Source of the DNA: Clostridia bacterium | GTDB taxonomy: Bacteria > Bacillota > Clostridia > Christensenellales > Aristaeellaceae | Assembly (NCBI GenBank): GCA_017936375.1 | Contig: JAGBFR010000005.1 | Span: 1-50,704, forward strand | Length of the DNA stretch: 50,704 bases | Direction: 5' to 3' | Part shown: in pieces, positions 16,446 through 23,981 of the stretch | Layout: each line of letters starts with the position of its first letter | Numbering within the stretch: the stretch's first letter is position 1 | Program-made: the position numbers and the translations under genes | Notes under the pieces: model-generated | What the model was told of the DNA's origin: nothing | Seen by the model: only the letters and a program-made list of their open reading frames with translations | The model's database searches: none

Positions 16446-16626
16446 TAGGCTCGCCGCCAGGGTGGGCTTGCCCGGGGTGGGAATGCGCCTGTGTCACATC
16501 TGCATCGTCGGCCATCGCATCCCGACCGTCTGGCAATGGACATGCAGCGGCGAGGCCATCGTGATGGTCCGCTTGGATGCGAAGCTCGACGTGAACAGCG
16601 CATACCTTCTTGCCGCTTCTTCTTGA
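16438..16626 (+). CDS. Doubtful 62-residue small open frame
   Basis: Starts 8 bases inside the end of the second ABC gene and runs to the -35 box of the next promoter. The third codon positions are mostly G or C, as in real genes here, especially after an internal ATG at 16482 (MRLCHICIVGHRIP). It has three to four cysteines or tryptophans in a short span but no double-glycine leader, and no clear ribosome binding site. It is noted because it sits where an export substrate could be encoded. Most likely chance or remnant. Confidence 0.2.
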   Translation: MRDRLAARVGLPGVGMRLCHICIVGHRIPTVWQWTCSGEAIVMVRLDAKLDVNSAYLLAASS

Positions 16627-16651
16627 CGTGCGCTCGGCTTGTTATTACAAT
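16623..16651 (+). promoter_or_regulatory. Promoter of the VOC protein gene
   Basis: TTGACG (16623-16628), 17 bp, TACAAT (16646-16651), 45 bases upstream of the start codon. Confidence 0.75.
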
Positions 16652-16695
16652 AAAGGCAGGAATTGATTCACGCGGCAGGCATGGAGGAGTCTTAT

Positions 16696-17100
16696 ATGAT
16701 CGGCATCGGCATCTATGTCAAGAACAGCCCGGCGGCTGTTGCGCTCTATCAGGCGGCCTTCGGGCTGGAGATGGGGTATCATGTCCTCAACGGGGACGGC
16801 ACCTATTTCCATTCGGAGCTGCAGAGAAATGGCGAGCCCTTCTGCTCCGTCGTGGAGGCGAAGCGGGATACCTATGCGCATGTCCATCCCATCGAGCTGG
16901 GGGTGGACTTCGACGACCGCAGCAAGCTGGAACGGGCGTTTGCCCTTCTCTCGGATGGGGGACGGGTGGAGCTGCCGATCGGCGAGCTGCCGTGGAGCCC
17001 CTGTGCGGCCATCGTGATCGACCGGTTTGGGGTCAGGTGGTTCCTGTCCATGCCCCAGCACAGGCCTGCGGAGGGCTGGTCCCCGGAGGATGAGGCGTAA
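16696..17100 (+). CDS. VOC (glyoxalase/bleomycin-resistance fold) family protein
   Basis: 134 residues with the beta-alpha-beta repeats of the vicinal oxygen chelate fold: IGIYVKNSPAAVALYQAAFGLEM at the start (given in part) and a C-terminal strand with DRFGVRWFLSMP typical of the PhnB/YdeI-like subgroup. The ATG at 16696 is behind GGAGG. The substrate cannot be read from sequence. It has its own promoter and no obvious partner. Confidence 0.8.
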   Translation: MIGIGIYVKNSPAAVALYQAAFGLEMGYHVLNGDGTYFHSELQRNGEPFCSVVEAKRDTYAHVHPIELGVDFDDRSKLERAFALLSDGGRVELPIGELPWSPCAAIVIDRFGVRWFLSMPQHRPAEGWSPEDEA

Positions 17101-17226
17101 GCTGTCCGAGGGGCCTCGCTGCCTCTGCTGAAGGCGCATTCTGCACGGTCGTCCTGCATATTCATAGACAAAACCCTTCCTTTCGTGTTAAGCTGTCATC
17201 AGCATGATATGAAAGGGAGGGCTCTT

Positions 17227-17694
17227 ATGATCTTTTCCAGCATTTACGCCAATAACAACCTGAATCACTATCCCGGCGCGATCCGCAGGGCGATCACCTA
17301 TCTGATGGAGACGGACTTTTCCACCATGGAGGACGGCGTCTATGAGGTCGACGGCAGGCGCATGTTTGCCCAGCTCTTCACCTATACCTCCAAGCCCGCC
17401 GAGGCGTGCAAGCCCGAGCTGCACAGGAAGTATCTGGACGTCCAGTTCTGGCTGGGCGGCGAGGAGCTCTTCGGTATTGCGCCGTCCAACGGAGTGGGAA
17501 TGTGCACCGAGGAGATCGACGAGCGCGATCTGTACTTCTATGACGGCGTGGACAATGAGAGCTTTGTCCATGCGACGAAGGGCTGCTTCGCCGTGTTCTT
17601 CCCCAACGACGTGCATCGCCCCGGCGTGTGTATCGATGGGAAGGCGCTGACCTACCGCAAGGTGGTCGTCAAGGTGAGCCTCGATCTGCTGTAA
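17227..17694 (+). CDS. YhcH/YjgK/YiaL family protein
   Basis: 155-residue cupin-like protein of the DUF386 family, with the conserved ELHRKYLDVQFWLGGEE and FFPNDVHRPG segments that hold the presumed metal ligands. Relatives sit in sugar-acid and sialic-acid operons and are thought to act on sugar anomers or epimers; the exact reaction here is unknown. The ATG at 17227 is behind AAAGGGAGG. Monocistronic, ending in a clear terminator. Confidence 0.88.
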   Translation: MIFSSIYANNNLNHYPGAIRRAITYLMETDFSTMEDGVYEVDGRRMFAQLFTYTSKPAEACKPELHRKYLDVQFWLGGEELFGIAPSNGVGMCTEEIDERDLYFYDGVDNESFVHATKGCFAVFFPNDVHRPGVCIDGKALTYRKVVVKVSLDLL

Positions 17695-17707
17695 GGCAGG
17701 CGCTTCT

Positions 17708-17731
17708 GCCCTCCCGCGCGGAGGGCTTTTT
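17708..17731 (+). terminator. Terminator after the YhcH-family gene
   Basis: GCCCTCC-CGCGC-GGAGGGC followed by TTTTTCTTTT. Confidence 0.9.
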
Positions 17732-17753
17732 CTTTTGTGAGACGTTCTCTTCC

Positions 17754-17783
17754 TTGACAGCCGTATACCGTTCGCGGTATCGT
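17754..17783 (+). promoter_or_regulatory. Promoter with an internal dyad operator
   Basis: -35 TTGACA (17754-17759) with a weak -10 TATCGT (17778-17783) at 18-bp spacing. Between them lies the perfect dyad ATACCG-TTCG-CGGTAT (17765-17780), running into the -10. A repressor or MerR-like activator could act here; none is encoded next to it except the downstream AraC. Confidence 0.55.
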
Positions 17784-17815
17784 AAGAATAGAAATACATG
17801 ACGGAGGGATGCGGC

Positions 17816-19729
17816 GTGGAGTTTGTCCTTCTTGCTCCGGGCGATGCGCTCTGGCCTGCGGCGATGGCGTATGCGGCGAATTGCCCGTGGTCGGCCGGGC
17901 CGGCCCTTGCGCGGGATATGGCGCGCGGTGCGCTTGAGGATTGGGAGCGCGTGATTGCCGCCGTGCAGGACGGGCGCATATGCGGCTTCTGCACCGCGAT
18001 GAAGCGGGACTGCATCCCGGATGCGCCCTATACGCCGTATATCGGCTATGTCTTCGTGGACGAGGCCTGCCGCGGGCACAGGCTGAGCGAACGGATGATC
18101 CGCTTTGCAGAGGGCTATCTGCGCAGCCTCGGCTTTGAGGCGGCGTATCTGACCAGCGACCATGAAAATCTGTATGAGAAATACGGGTACGAGGTGATCG
18201 GGCGGGGCCGCGCATACTGGGGCGGCATGGAGAAGATCTACCGCCGCCGCCTCATCCCGGATGAAAAGAACGGCGAAGTAACCGGAGGTGCGAATATGAC
18301 AAAGAAGACATTCCTTCCCCGCTGCACGCCTGCGCAGGCCGGCCTTGAGCCGCAGCGCATCGCGGCGATGATCGACGAATACCGCGAGAAGGGTTGCGAC
18401 CTCCACAGCTTCCTGCTCGTGCGCCATGGGCAGGTGCTCTGCGAGGGTTATTATGCGCCTTATGGACCGGAGCAGCTGCAGACGGTCTATTCCCTCTCCA
18501 AGACGTTTACCTCGCTGGCGATGGGCATCGCCGAGGACGAGGGAATCGTCGACCTTGACGCGAGGGTGATCGACATCTTCGCCGACGAGCTGGCAGCCTC
18601 GGGTGTGACCCCGGGCAAGGAGCTCTCCGCGCTCACGCTGCGCCATCTGCTGCGCATGTCCACCGGGCAGAAGGAGGAGCCCTTCGGCGAGGGCGCGTGG
18701 GCGGATCTGCGCGTTGCCTTCCTGAAGCAGCCGCTCTCCGAGATGCCGGGCGAGGTCTTCCGCTACAACACGGCGGCGACGTACATGCTCTCCGCTGCGC
18801 TCAAGAAAAAGGGCGTGGATCTTGAGGAATACCTCGAGGAAAAGCTCCTCGCGCCCATGGGCATCCATGGCACGCGCTGGATGCGCGATCCGCATGACGT
18901 CTGCGTCGGCGGCTTTGGCTTCTCGCTCTATCCGGAGGTCAATGCGAAGCTCGGCGCGCTCATCCTCGCCGATGGCGTCTGGGAGGGGAAGCAGCTTGTC
19001 CCGCGCAGCTATCTGCTCAAGGCGACGCGCCCGCAGATCTATCAGCCCGAGGGCGACGGCGGCCTGCACGACTGGAATGCGGGCTATGGCTACCAGATCT
19101 GGATGTGCAAGAGCGGCGCGTTCCGCGGGGACGGCATGTTCGGCCAGCTGTGCATCATGGACAGGCGGACGGACAGCGTCATGGCGATGACCGCGCTCTG
19201 CCCGGATATCGGCATGCTGATCGATATTTACACGCGCAATGTCCTCGTCGCCTACCGTCCGGAGGCGCTTGAGGAGGATGCGCAGGCGATGGATGCGCTT
19301 CATGAGAGGCTTGCCTCGCTGCGCAGCCTCCGCCCGCTCCCGCAGGACGGCGGCGAGCCTGTGCCGCAGGCGCTGCTGGGCAGGTATGATCTGCCCGTGG
19401 GCTGCCTTGCGCTGTCTATGGAGGGCGATGTGCTGGTCATGGAGCATGCGGGCAGGCGCATGCATGCCGCGCGCGGCGCGTACTGCACGGATATGTGCGC
19501 CCCGTTCAGCGACGAACTGACCCTCAGGGACAAGCATGACTGCCCGATGATGACGACGTATGCAGTCAAGGACGGCGTGATGACGATCGTGCAGTATGAC
19601 GTGGAATTCATCGAGGAGCTGACGCTGACCTTTGCCCCCGCGGAGGGCGGCGCCCAAGTGCGCGTGCAGGTGACCAGCAATCCGTCGCAGCCGGAGGAGT
19701 TGTTCTGCCTGACGGTGAAGCCTGAATAA
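17816..19729 (+). CDS. GNAT acetyltransferase fused to a beta-lactamase-type serine hydrolase
   Basis: 637 residues. About the first 155 are a GNAT N-acetyltransferase domain (YVFVDEACRGHRLSERMI around the acetyl-CoA loop). From about 165 a class C beta-lactamase/esterase-type serine hydrolase follows, with SLSK (SxxK nucleophile motif) and YNT in the position of YxN. I prefer GTG at 17816, with GGAGGG 7 bases upstream, over ATG at 17798 without a site. Between the domains there is a complete second start: GGAGGTG at 18284-18290 and ATG at 18296, which would give the 477-residue hydrolase alone. Hydrolases of this kind act on esters, peptides or cell-wall fragments; no lipid or signal sequence is seen. 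The fusion may be genuine, or two genes joined by a one-base change. Confidence 0.8.
   Translation: MEFVLLAPGDALWPAAMAYAANCPWSAGPALARDMARGALEDWERVIAAVQDGRICGFCTAMKRDCIPDAPYTPYIGYVFVDEACRGHRLSERMIRFAEGYLRSLGFEAAYLTSDHENLYEKYGYEVIGRGRAYWGGMEKIYRRRLIPDEKNGEVTGGANMTKKTFLPRCTPAQAGLEPQRIAAMIDEYREKGCDLHSFLLVRHGQVLCEGYYAPYGPEQLQTVYSLSKTFTSLAMGIAEDEGIVDLDARVIDIFADELAASGVTPGKELSALTLRHLLRMSTGQKEEPFGEGAWADLRVAFLKQPLSEMPGEVFRYNTAATYMLSAALKKKGVDLEEYLEEKLLAPMGIHGTRWMRDPHDVCVGGFGFSLYPEVNAKLGALILADGVWEGKQLVPRSYLLKATRPQIYQPEGDGGLHDWNAGYGYQIWMCKSGAFRGDGMFGQLCIMDRRTDSVMAMTALCPDIGMLIDIYTRNVLVAYRPEALEEDAQAMDALHERLASLRSLRPLPQDGGEPVPQALLGRYDLPVGCLALSMEGDVLVMEHAGRRMHAARGAYCTDMCAPFSDELTLRDKHDCPMMTTYAVKDGVMTIVQYDVEFIEELTLTFAPAEGGAQVRVQVTSNPSQPEELFCLTVKPE
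18284..18298 (+). promoter_or_regulatory. Internal ribosome binding site and start for the hydrolase domain
   Basis: GGAGGTG followed after 5 bases by ATG, exactly at the GNAT/hydrolase boundary. A TAA in the +1 frame sits at 18279-18281 just before it. This arrangement is that of two separate genes in an operon. Confidence 0.65.
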
Positions 19730-19748
19730 CGGAAGGGACTGACTACTG

Positions 19749-20711
19749 ATGGATGCAAGGCTTGTCGGGCGCTTCATGGCGCTCACGCAGGAGGAAGAGC
19801 GCCTTCTCTCCGGTGCGCCGCTCACGCAGGAGGAGTATACCAACGACGCCTCCTCCGTCTTTTCCAGCCGCAAGCTGCTGCCGCCCAGCCGCCTCATTGC
19901 CCTGAGAAAGCATACGCGCTTTGCCGAATTCCCGGCGCACAGCCACGACTATATCGAGATCCTCTACATGCTCAGCGGCGAGACGACGCATGAGATGCCC
20001 GGCGACGAGCCGCTGACCCTGCGCGCGGGCGAGCTGCTGATGATCAACTGCCATGCCGTGCACAGCATCCACCGCTGCGGGGAGAAGGACGTCGGCGTCA
20101 ATTTCATCATCCGCCCGTCGTTCTTTGACGATGCGCTGGCGATGGTCGGCTCCTCCAACGCGCTGGGCTGCTTCCTGCTCGACGCGCTGGGCAGGGGCGA
20201 GCGCAGCGTGCCGTATCTGCACTTCAAGGTGGCGGACGTCCCGTCCATCCAGCGCCTGATGGAGAGCGTGCTCTATCGCCTCCTCGAGCAGGAGGATATG
20301 CACCAGCGCACGCTCAAGGCGGCGATGAATCTGCTGCTGCTGGATCTGCTCGACCACACGGCTTATCTCTCCATGCCCGACAGGCGGGGCAACCCGCTGG
20401 TGCTCTCCGTCCTTGAGGAGATTGAGCAGCACTACGCCTCCATCCGCTTTGACGATCTCGCAGCGAAGCACCACGTCTCCCCGGCCTATCTGTGCAAGAT
20501 GGTGCGCAAGACGATGGGCGAGAGCTGCACGCAGATTCTCCAGCGCAAGCGCATCGCGCAGGCGAGATGGCTGCTGCGCGATACCGATCTGCCGATTGTG
20601 GAGATCGCGCAGGCGGTGGGGTATGAGAATACGGGGCACTTCTACCGGCTCTTTGAGCGGGAGACGGGGCTGAGCCCGCGCGCCTACAGGGACGCGCAGA
20701 GAAATGCATAA
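19749..20711 (+). CDS. AraC-family transcriptional regulator
   Basis: 320 residues. An N-terminal cupin-type sensor (FPAHSHDYIEILYMLSGE, with metal/sugar-site histidines) is followed by a C-terminal pair of helix-turn-helix motifs of the AraC type (FDDLAAKHHVSPAYLCKMVRK and IVEIAQAVGYENTGHFYRLF, quoted in parts). It starts 19 bases after the GNAT/hydrolase gene and may be co-transcribed. Given the neighbouring pectin locus it probably responds to a sugar; the target promoters are unknown. Confidence 0.9.
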   Translation: MDARLVGRFMALTQEEERLLSGAPLTQEEYTNDASSVFSSRKLLPPSRLIALRKHTRFAEFPAHSHDYIEILYMLSGETTHEMPGDEPLTLRAGELLMINCHAVHSIHRCGEKDVGVNFIIRPSFFDDALAMVGSSNALGCFLLDALGRGERSVPYLHFKVADVPSIQRLMESVLYRLLEQEDMHQRTLKAAMNLLLLDLLDHTAYLSMPDRRGNPLVLSVLEEIEQHYASIRFDDLAAKHHVSPAYLCKMVRKTMGESCTQILQRKRIAQARWLLRDTDLPIVEIAQAVGYENTGHFYRLFERETGLSPRAYRDAQRNA

Positions 20712-20722
20712 GAGAAAAACGC

Positions 20723-20748
20723 GCGCCCTCCGGTTTCCCGGAGGGCGC
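20723..20748. terminator. Bidirectional terminator between convergent AraC genes
   Basis: GCGCCCTCCGG / CCGGAGGGCGC with a 4-base loop. The better T-run lies on the minus-strand side (GTTTTTCTC), so it mainly serves the minus-strand regulator gene. Confidence 0.85.
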
Positions 20749-20755
20749 TTATCTG

Positions 20756-21697
20756 TTACAGGTTCTCCGGCACAAGCCAGCCCTTGTAGGGCAGGATGTA
20801 CTGGCGGGGGCGTGCGCCCTCGTGCTTCTGCTGCTGGCGGTACTGCTGGGGCGATACGCCCATGATCTGCTGGAAGTTGCGGTTGAAGCTGGAGATCGAG
20901 CTGATGCCCACCGCCTGTGCGATGGCGGTGATGGGATCGTGCGTGGTGTTGAGCAGGATACAGGCCTGCCGGATGCGGATCTGGATGACGTACTGCAGCG
21001 GCGGCGTGCCCATGATGGAGAGGAAGAGCCGGCGGAAATGCGTCTGGCTCAGATGGCAGAGGGAGGCGAGCCGGTCGATGTTGCACGGCTCGGCGTAGTG
21101 GTTGTTGATGTATTCCAGCGCAGGCTTGAGCGCAAAGGCGCGGCGATTGACGGCGTGCCGCTCCGCGCTGCGGCTGGCGAGCCGCCGGAGCTCGGCGACC
21201 ATGGCCAGCGTATAGAGATTGAGCAGGGGCGCGCTGTCCTCCGCTGTGCTTATGGATTCTTCGAGCAGGCAGGTGCACAAAAAGTGCAGCCGCGGATGGC
21301 TCTTTGCCGTGATGTGCAGGAATGTGCTGAGCAGGCCGCCCTCGCTCTGCTGCTTGGCCGCGCCGCTGGATTCTGTTCTTCCGGCGATGACGTCCAGGTC
21401 GAGATAGAGGTAATTCCACCGGCTGCGGCAGCCCGGGGCGGAGCAGGTCGTATGCGGCATAAACCGGGGAATGAGGAAGATGTCGCCCGCGCAGAAGGGA
21501 TAGGTCGCCCCGTTTTCAAAGCCGAGGAAGCCGCTGTCGCTGAAGCAGAAGCCGATTTCCAGACAGTTATGGAAGTGCAGCCGGTTGCTCAGCACATCCG
21601 AAATCCGCCATTCCTCGCCGTTCAGACAGAGAAAGGGCCTGTCCGGCGAGAGCTCATAGATGCGGTATTCGATGACGTTCTTCTTGGTGCGCGGCAC
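20756..21697 (-). CDS. AraC-family regulator, divergent from the pectin oligosaccharide transporter
   Basis: 313 residues. The cupin-like N-terminus (LHFHNCLEIGFCFSDSGFLG) is followed by a C-terminal AraC DNA-binding domain (NIDRLASLCHLSQTHFRRLF and PITAIAQAVGISSISSFNRNF, in parts). An 18-residue C-terminal tail rich in proline, tyrosine and tryptophan follows the DNA-binding domain, which is unusual. The divergent placement next to the LplB/YtcP permease genes makes it the likely activator of the transporter and of the rhamnogalacturonan genes (inference). GGGAGGG lies upstream of the ATG at 21697. Confidence 0.92.
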   Translation of the reverse strand: MPRTKKNVIEYRIYELSPDRPFLCLNGEEWRISDVLSNRLHFHNCLEIGFCFSDSGFLGFENGATYPFCAGDIFLIPRFMPHTTCSAPGCRSRWNYLYLDLDVIAGRTESSGAAKQQSEGGLLSTFLHITAKSHPRLHFLCTCLLEESISTAEDSAPLLNLYTLAMVAELRRLASRSAERHAVNRRAFALKPALEYINNHYAEPCNIDRLASLCHLSQTHFRRLFLSIMGTPPLQYVIQIRIRQACILLNTTHDPITAIAQAVGISSISSFNRNFQQIMGVSPQQYRQQQKHEGARPRQYILPYKGWLVPENL

Positions 21698-21748
21698 GGG
21701 AAATCCCTCCCTTTTGTCTGTCCATGAGGATACTTCTTGTGCGATAGG

Positions 21749-21856
21749 GACAAAACAAACATCCGATGAAGACAGTATAACACCAATTCGGCCGGGAGGT
21801 AAAGACAGGATTTCGCCTTTTATGGTCGTTTTTGGGTGGGATATAGTTGTTTTGTC
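21749..21856. promoter_or_regulatory. Paired inverted operator half-sites in the regulator/transporter gap
   Basis: GACAAAACAA at 21749-21758 and its exact inverse TTGTTTTGTC at 21847-21856. One copy would fall near the start of the AraC transcript and the other just upstream of the transporter promoter. The layout suits AraC binding with looping. Confidence 0.45.
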
Positions 21857-21881
21857 GTAGAAAGCGCCCTGCCTGCGGCAT

Positions 21882-21887
21882 TATAAT
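21882..21887 (+). promoter_or_regulatory. -10 box of the transporter operon promoter
   Basis: Perfect TATAAT but no recognisable -35 at 16-18 bp spacing, as expected for an activator-dependent promoter. TTGTTTTGTC lies 25 bp upstream. Confidence 0.55.
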
Positions 21888-21951
21888 GTACATAGGTCAC
21901 AAAGGGCGGCGCGCCCGTATGGTCACTTTGGACGAATGAGGGGGAACTCGT

Positions 21952-22899
21952 ATGTCTGACAAGCCTGTTGTCCGCGCGGATCTGCGCGCGAGGAAGGCGC
22001 TGATTTACTTCAGGAATAATTGGCAGCTGTATTTCCTGCTGCTGATCCCGATTACCTTTGTTATTGTCTTCAAGTATGCCGCCTATCCGGGCATGCGAAT
22101 CGCCTTCATGAATTACAAGCCCGCCAAGGGTTTTGACGGCAGCCCCTGGGTCGGCATGGAGACCTTCCAGAAGGTCTTCAAGGACAAGAGCTTCCATACG
22201 GCGCTCAAGAACTCGCTGATCTTCAACTTCCTCGATCTGATCGTGGGTTTCCCGGTGCCGGTTATTCTGGCGCTGCTGCTCAATGAGCTGCGCTTTGAGC
22301 GCTATAAGAAGGTCTCCCAGACGATCCTCTACCTGCCGCACTTCCTCTCCTGGCCGATCATCGCTTCGGTCATGCTCACGCTCTTCAAGCCGGAGTCCGG
22401 CCTTGTCAACGTCGCCCTGATGAACGCCGGCATCATCGAGACCGGCATCCCCTTCCTCACGGAGAAGTGGCACTGGGCGGTCAGCTACCTGCTCATCGGC
22501 GTCTGGCAGAACATGGGCTGGGGCTCCATCATCTACCTCGCCGCGATCACCGGCATCGACGCGGAGCTCTACGAGGCCGCGACCATCGACGGCGCGGGCC
22601 GCTGGCGTAAGATCTGGAATGTCACCCTCCCGTGCATCCGCGGCACGATGGTCACCCTGCTGATCATGAACCTTGGCCGCGTGATGGGCTCCAACTTCGA
22701 GCGCCTCGACGCATTCGGCAATGTGCAGGTCAAGGATTTCCAGTATCAGCTGGCGATCTACATCTACGAAAAGGGTCTCGCCGGCGGCAACTTCTCCCGC
22801 GCGACGGCGGTTGGCCTCTTCCAGAGCCTTGTGGGCCTGCTGCTGGTGCTTGCATCGGATAAGGTCGCCAAGAAGCTCGGCGAAGACGGACTGCTCTAA
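21952..22899 (+). CDS. Sugar ABC transporter permease, LplB family
   Basis: 315 residues with six predicted membrane helices and the EAA loop ELYEAATIDGAGRWRKIWNVTLP that docks the ATPase (quoted in part: YEAATIDGAGRW). LplB-type permeases work with YtcP-type permeases and large binding proteins in uptake of pectin-derived and other oligosaccharides. First gene of a three-gene transporter unit; the ATPase is not encoded here and is probably a shared MsmK/UgpC-type protein elsewhere, as is common in Bacillota. Confidence 0.93.
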   Translation: MSDKPVVRADLRARKALIYFRNNWQLYFLLLIPITFVIVFKYAAYPGMRIAFMNYKPAKGFDGSPWVGMETFQKVFKDKSFHTALKNSLIFNFLDLIVGFPVPVILALLLNELRFERYKKVSQTILYLPHFLSWPIIASVMLTLFKPESGLVNVALMNAGIIETGIPFLTEKWHWAVSYLLIGVWQNMGWGSIIYLAAITGIDAELYEAATIDGAGRWRKIWNVTLPCIRGTMVTLLIMNLGRVMGSNFERLDAFGNVQVKDFQYQLAIYIYEKGLAGGNFSRATAVGLFQSLVGLLLVLASDKVAKKLGEDGLL

Positions 22900-22915
22900 G
22901 GAAGGAGGGACGATC

Positions 22916-23827
22916 ATGCAGGCCAAGAATGTTCAGGAAAAGAAGGCGTCCCTCTGGCGCGGCGTCAATCGCGTCCGCGTGAGTGACTTTGTCATCGCCT
23001 TTGTCATCCTTATCCTCTCTCTGACGTGTATCCTGCCCTTCATCCATGTGACGGCCAAGAGCGTGTCCTCCAATACGGCGGTCATGTCCAAGGCGGTCTA
23101 CCTCTGGCCCAAGGGCTTTAACCTCGACGCCTATGCGTCCATCTTCAGGGACGGTCAGCTGACGCACTCGATGATCTACACCATCTGGGTGACGCTGCTC
23201 TTCACCGTCATCGGCATGGCGATCACCATCTGCGCGGCGTATCCGCTGTCCATCCGCGGGCTCAAGGGCCGCCCGGTCTTCGCCTTCATCCTGATGTTCA
23301 CCATGTACTTCTCCGCCGGCCTCATCCCGGAGTATCTGCTCTACAAGGATCTGGGCCTGATCAATACCATGTGGGTGCTGGTGCTGCCGCTGTGCTTTGC
23401 GCCGTACAACATGCTGATCATGCGCTCCTTCCTCTCCTCGACGATCCCGGACAGCCTCTACGAGGCGGCGAAGCTGGACGGCGCGAGCCACTTCCAGACG
23501 CTCTTTAAGATCGTTCTCCCGCTCTCCAAGCCGATCCTTGCGACGCTGTCGCTCTTCTACGCCGTCGGCCGCTGGAATGCCTACGCGGACGCGAAGTATT
23601 ACATCACCACCAAGGCGCTGCAGCCGCTGCAGTACCTGCTTTCCAACATGGTCCTCAACTCCGGCAACGACGCGATCTCCCTTGCGGAGTCCGCCGCGGC
23701 GGATACCACGCCCGAGGTCCTGCAGGCGGCGACGATCATGTTCGCCACCATCCCGATCATCATGGTCTACCCCTTCGTGCAGAAGTACTTTGTCAAGGGC
23801 GCGATGATCGGCGCGGTCAAGGGCTGA
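22916..23827 (+). CDS. Sugar ABC transporter permease, LplC/YtcP family
   Basis: 303 residues, six predicted helices, EAA loop SLYEAAKLDGASHFQTLFKI. The ATG at 22916 follows AAGGAGGG and lies 16 bases after the LplB-type gene. The two permeases form the membrane channel for the binding protein encoded next. A GC hairpin CCGGGC-GGC-GCCCGG follows the stop without a T-run and may stabilise the permease message or uncouple it from the binding-protein message. Confidence 0.93.
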   Translation: MQAKNVQEKKASLWRGVNRVRVSDFVIAFVILILSLTCILPFIHVTAKSVSSNTAVMSKAVYLWPKGFNLDAYASIFRDGQLTHSMIYTIWVTLLFTVIGMAITICAAYPLSIRGLKGRPVFAFILMFTMYFSAGLIPEYLLYKDLGLINTMWVLVLPLCFAPYNMLIMRSFLSSTIPDSLYEAAKLDGASHFQTLFKIVLPLSKPILATLSLFYAVGRWNAYADAKYYITTKALQPLQYLLSNMVLNSGNDAISLAESAAADTTPEVLQAATIMFATIPIIMVYPFVQKYFVKGAMIGAVKG

Positions 23828-23981
23828 CCGGGCGGCGCCCGGACCCGATTCCGCCGGCTGTCTGTGCCGGGTGCGGCATGTGCGCACGCGGCCGCAGGCT
23901 ATGCCGGATGAGGCGCATTCCCATCGGTATAATGGCAGAGCCATCTGTCATTACATAATTTTAAAAGGAGGAACTGTATCT

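Noticed and set aside
18296-19729. Antibiotic-resistance beta-lactamase
   Set aside because: SxxK and a YNT motif place it in the broad serine hydrolase family, but it has no export signal and the KTG region is not clear; esterase or peptidase roles are more likely.
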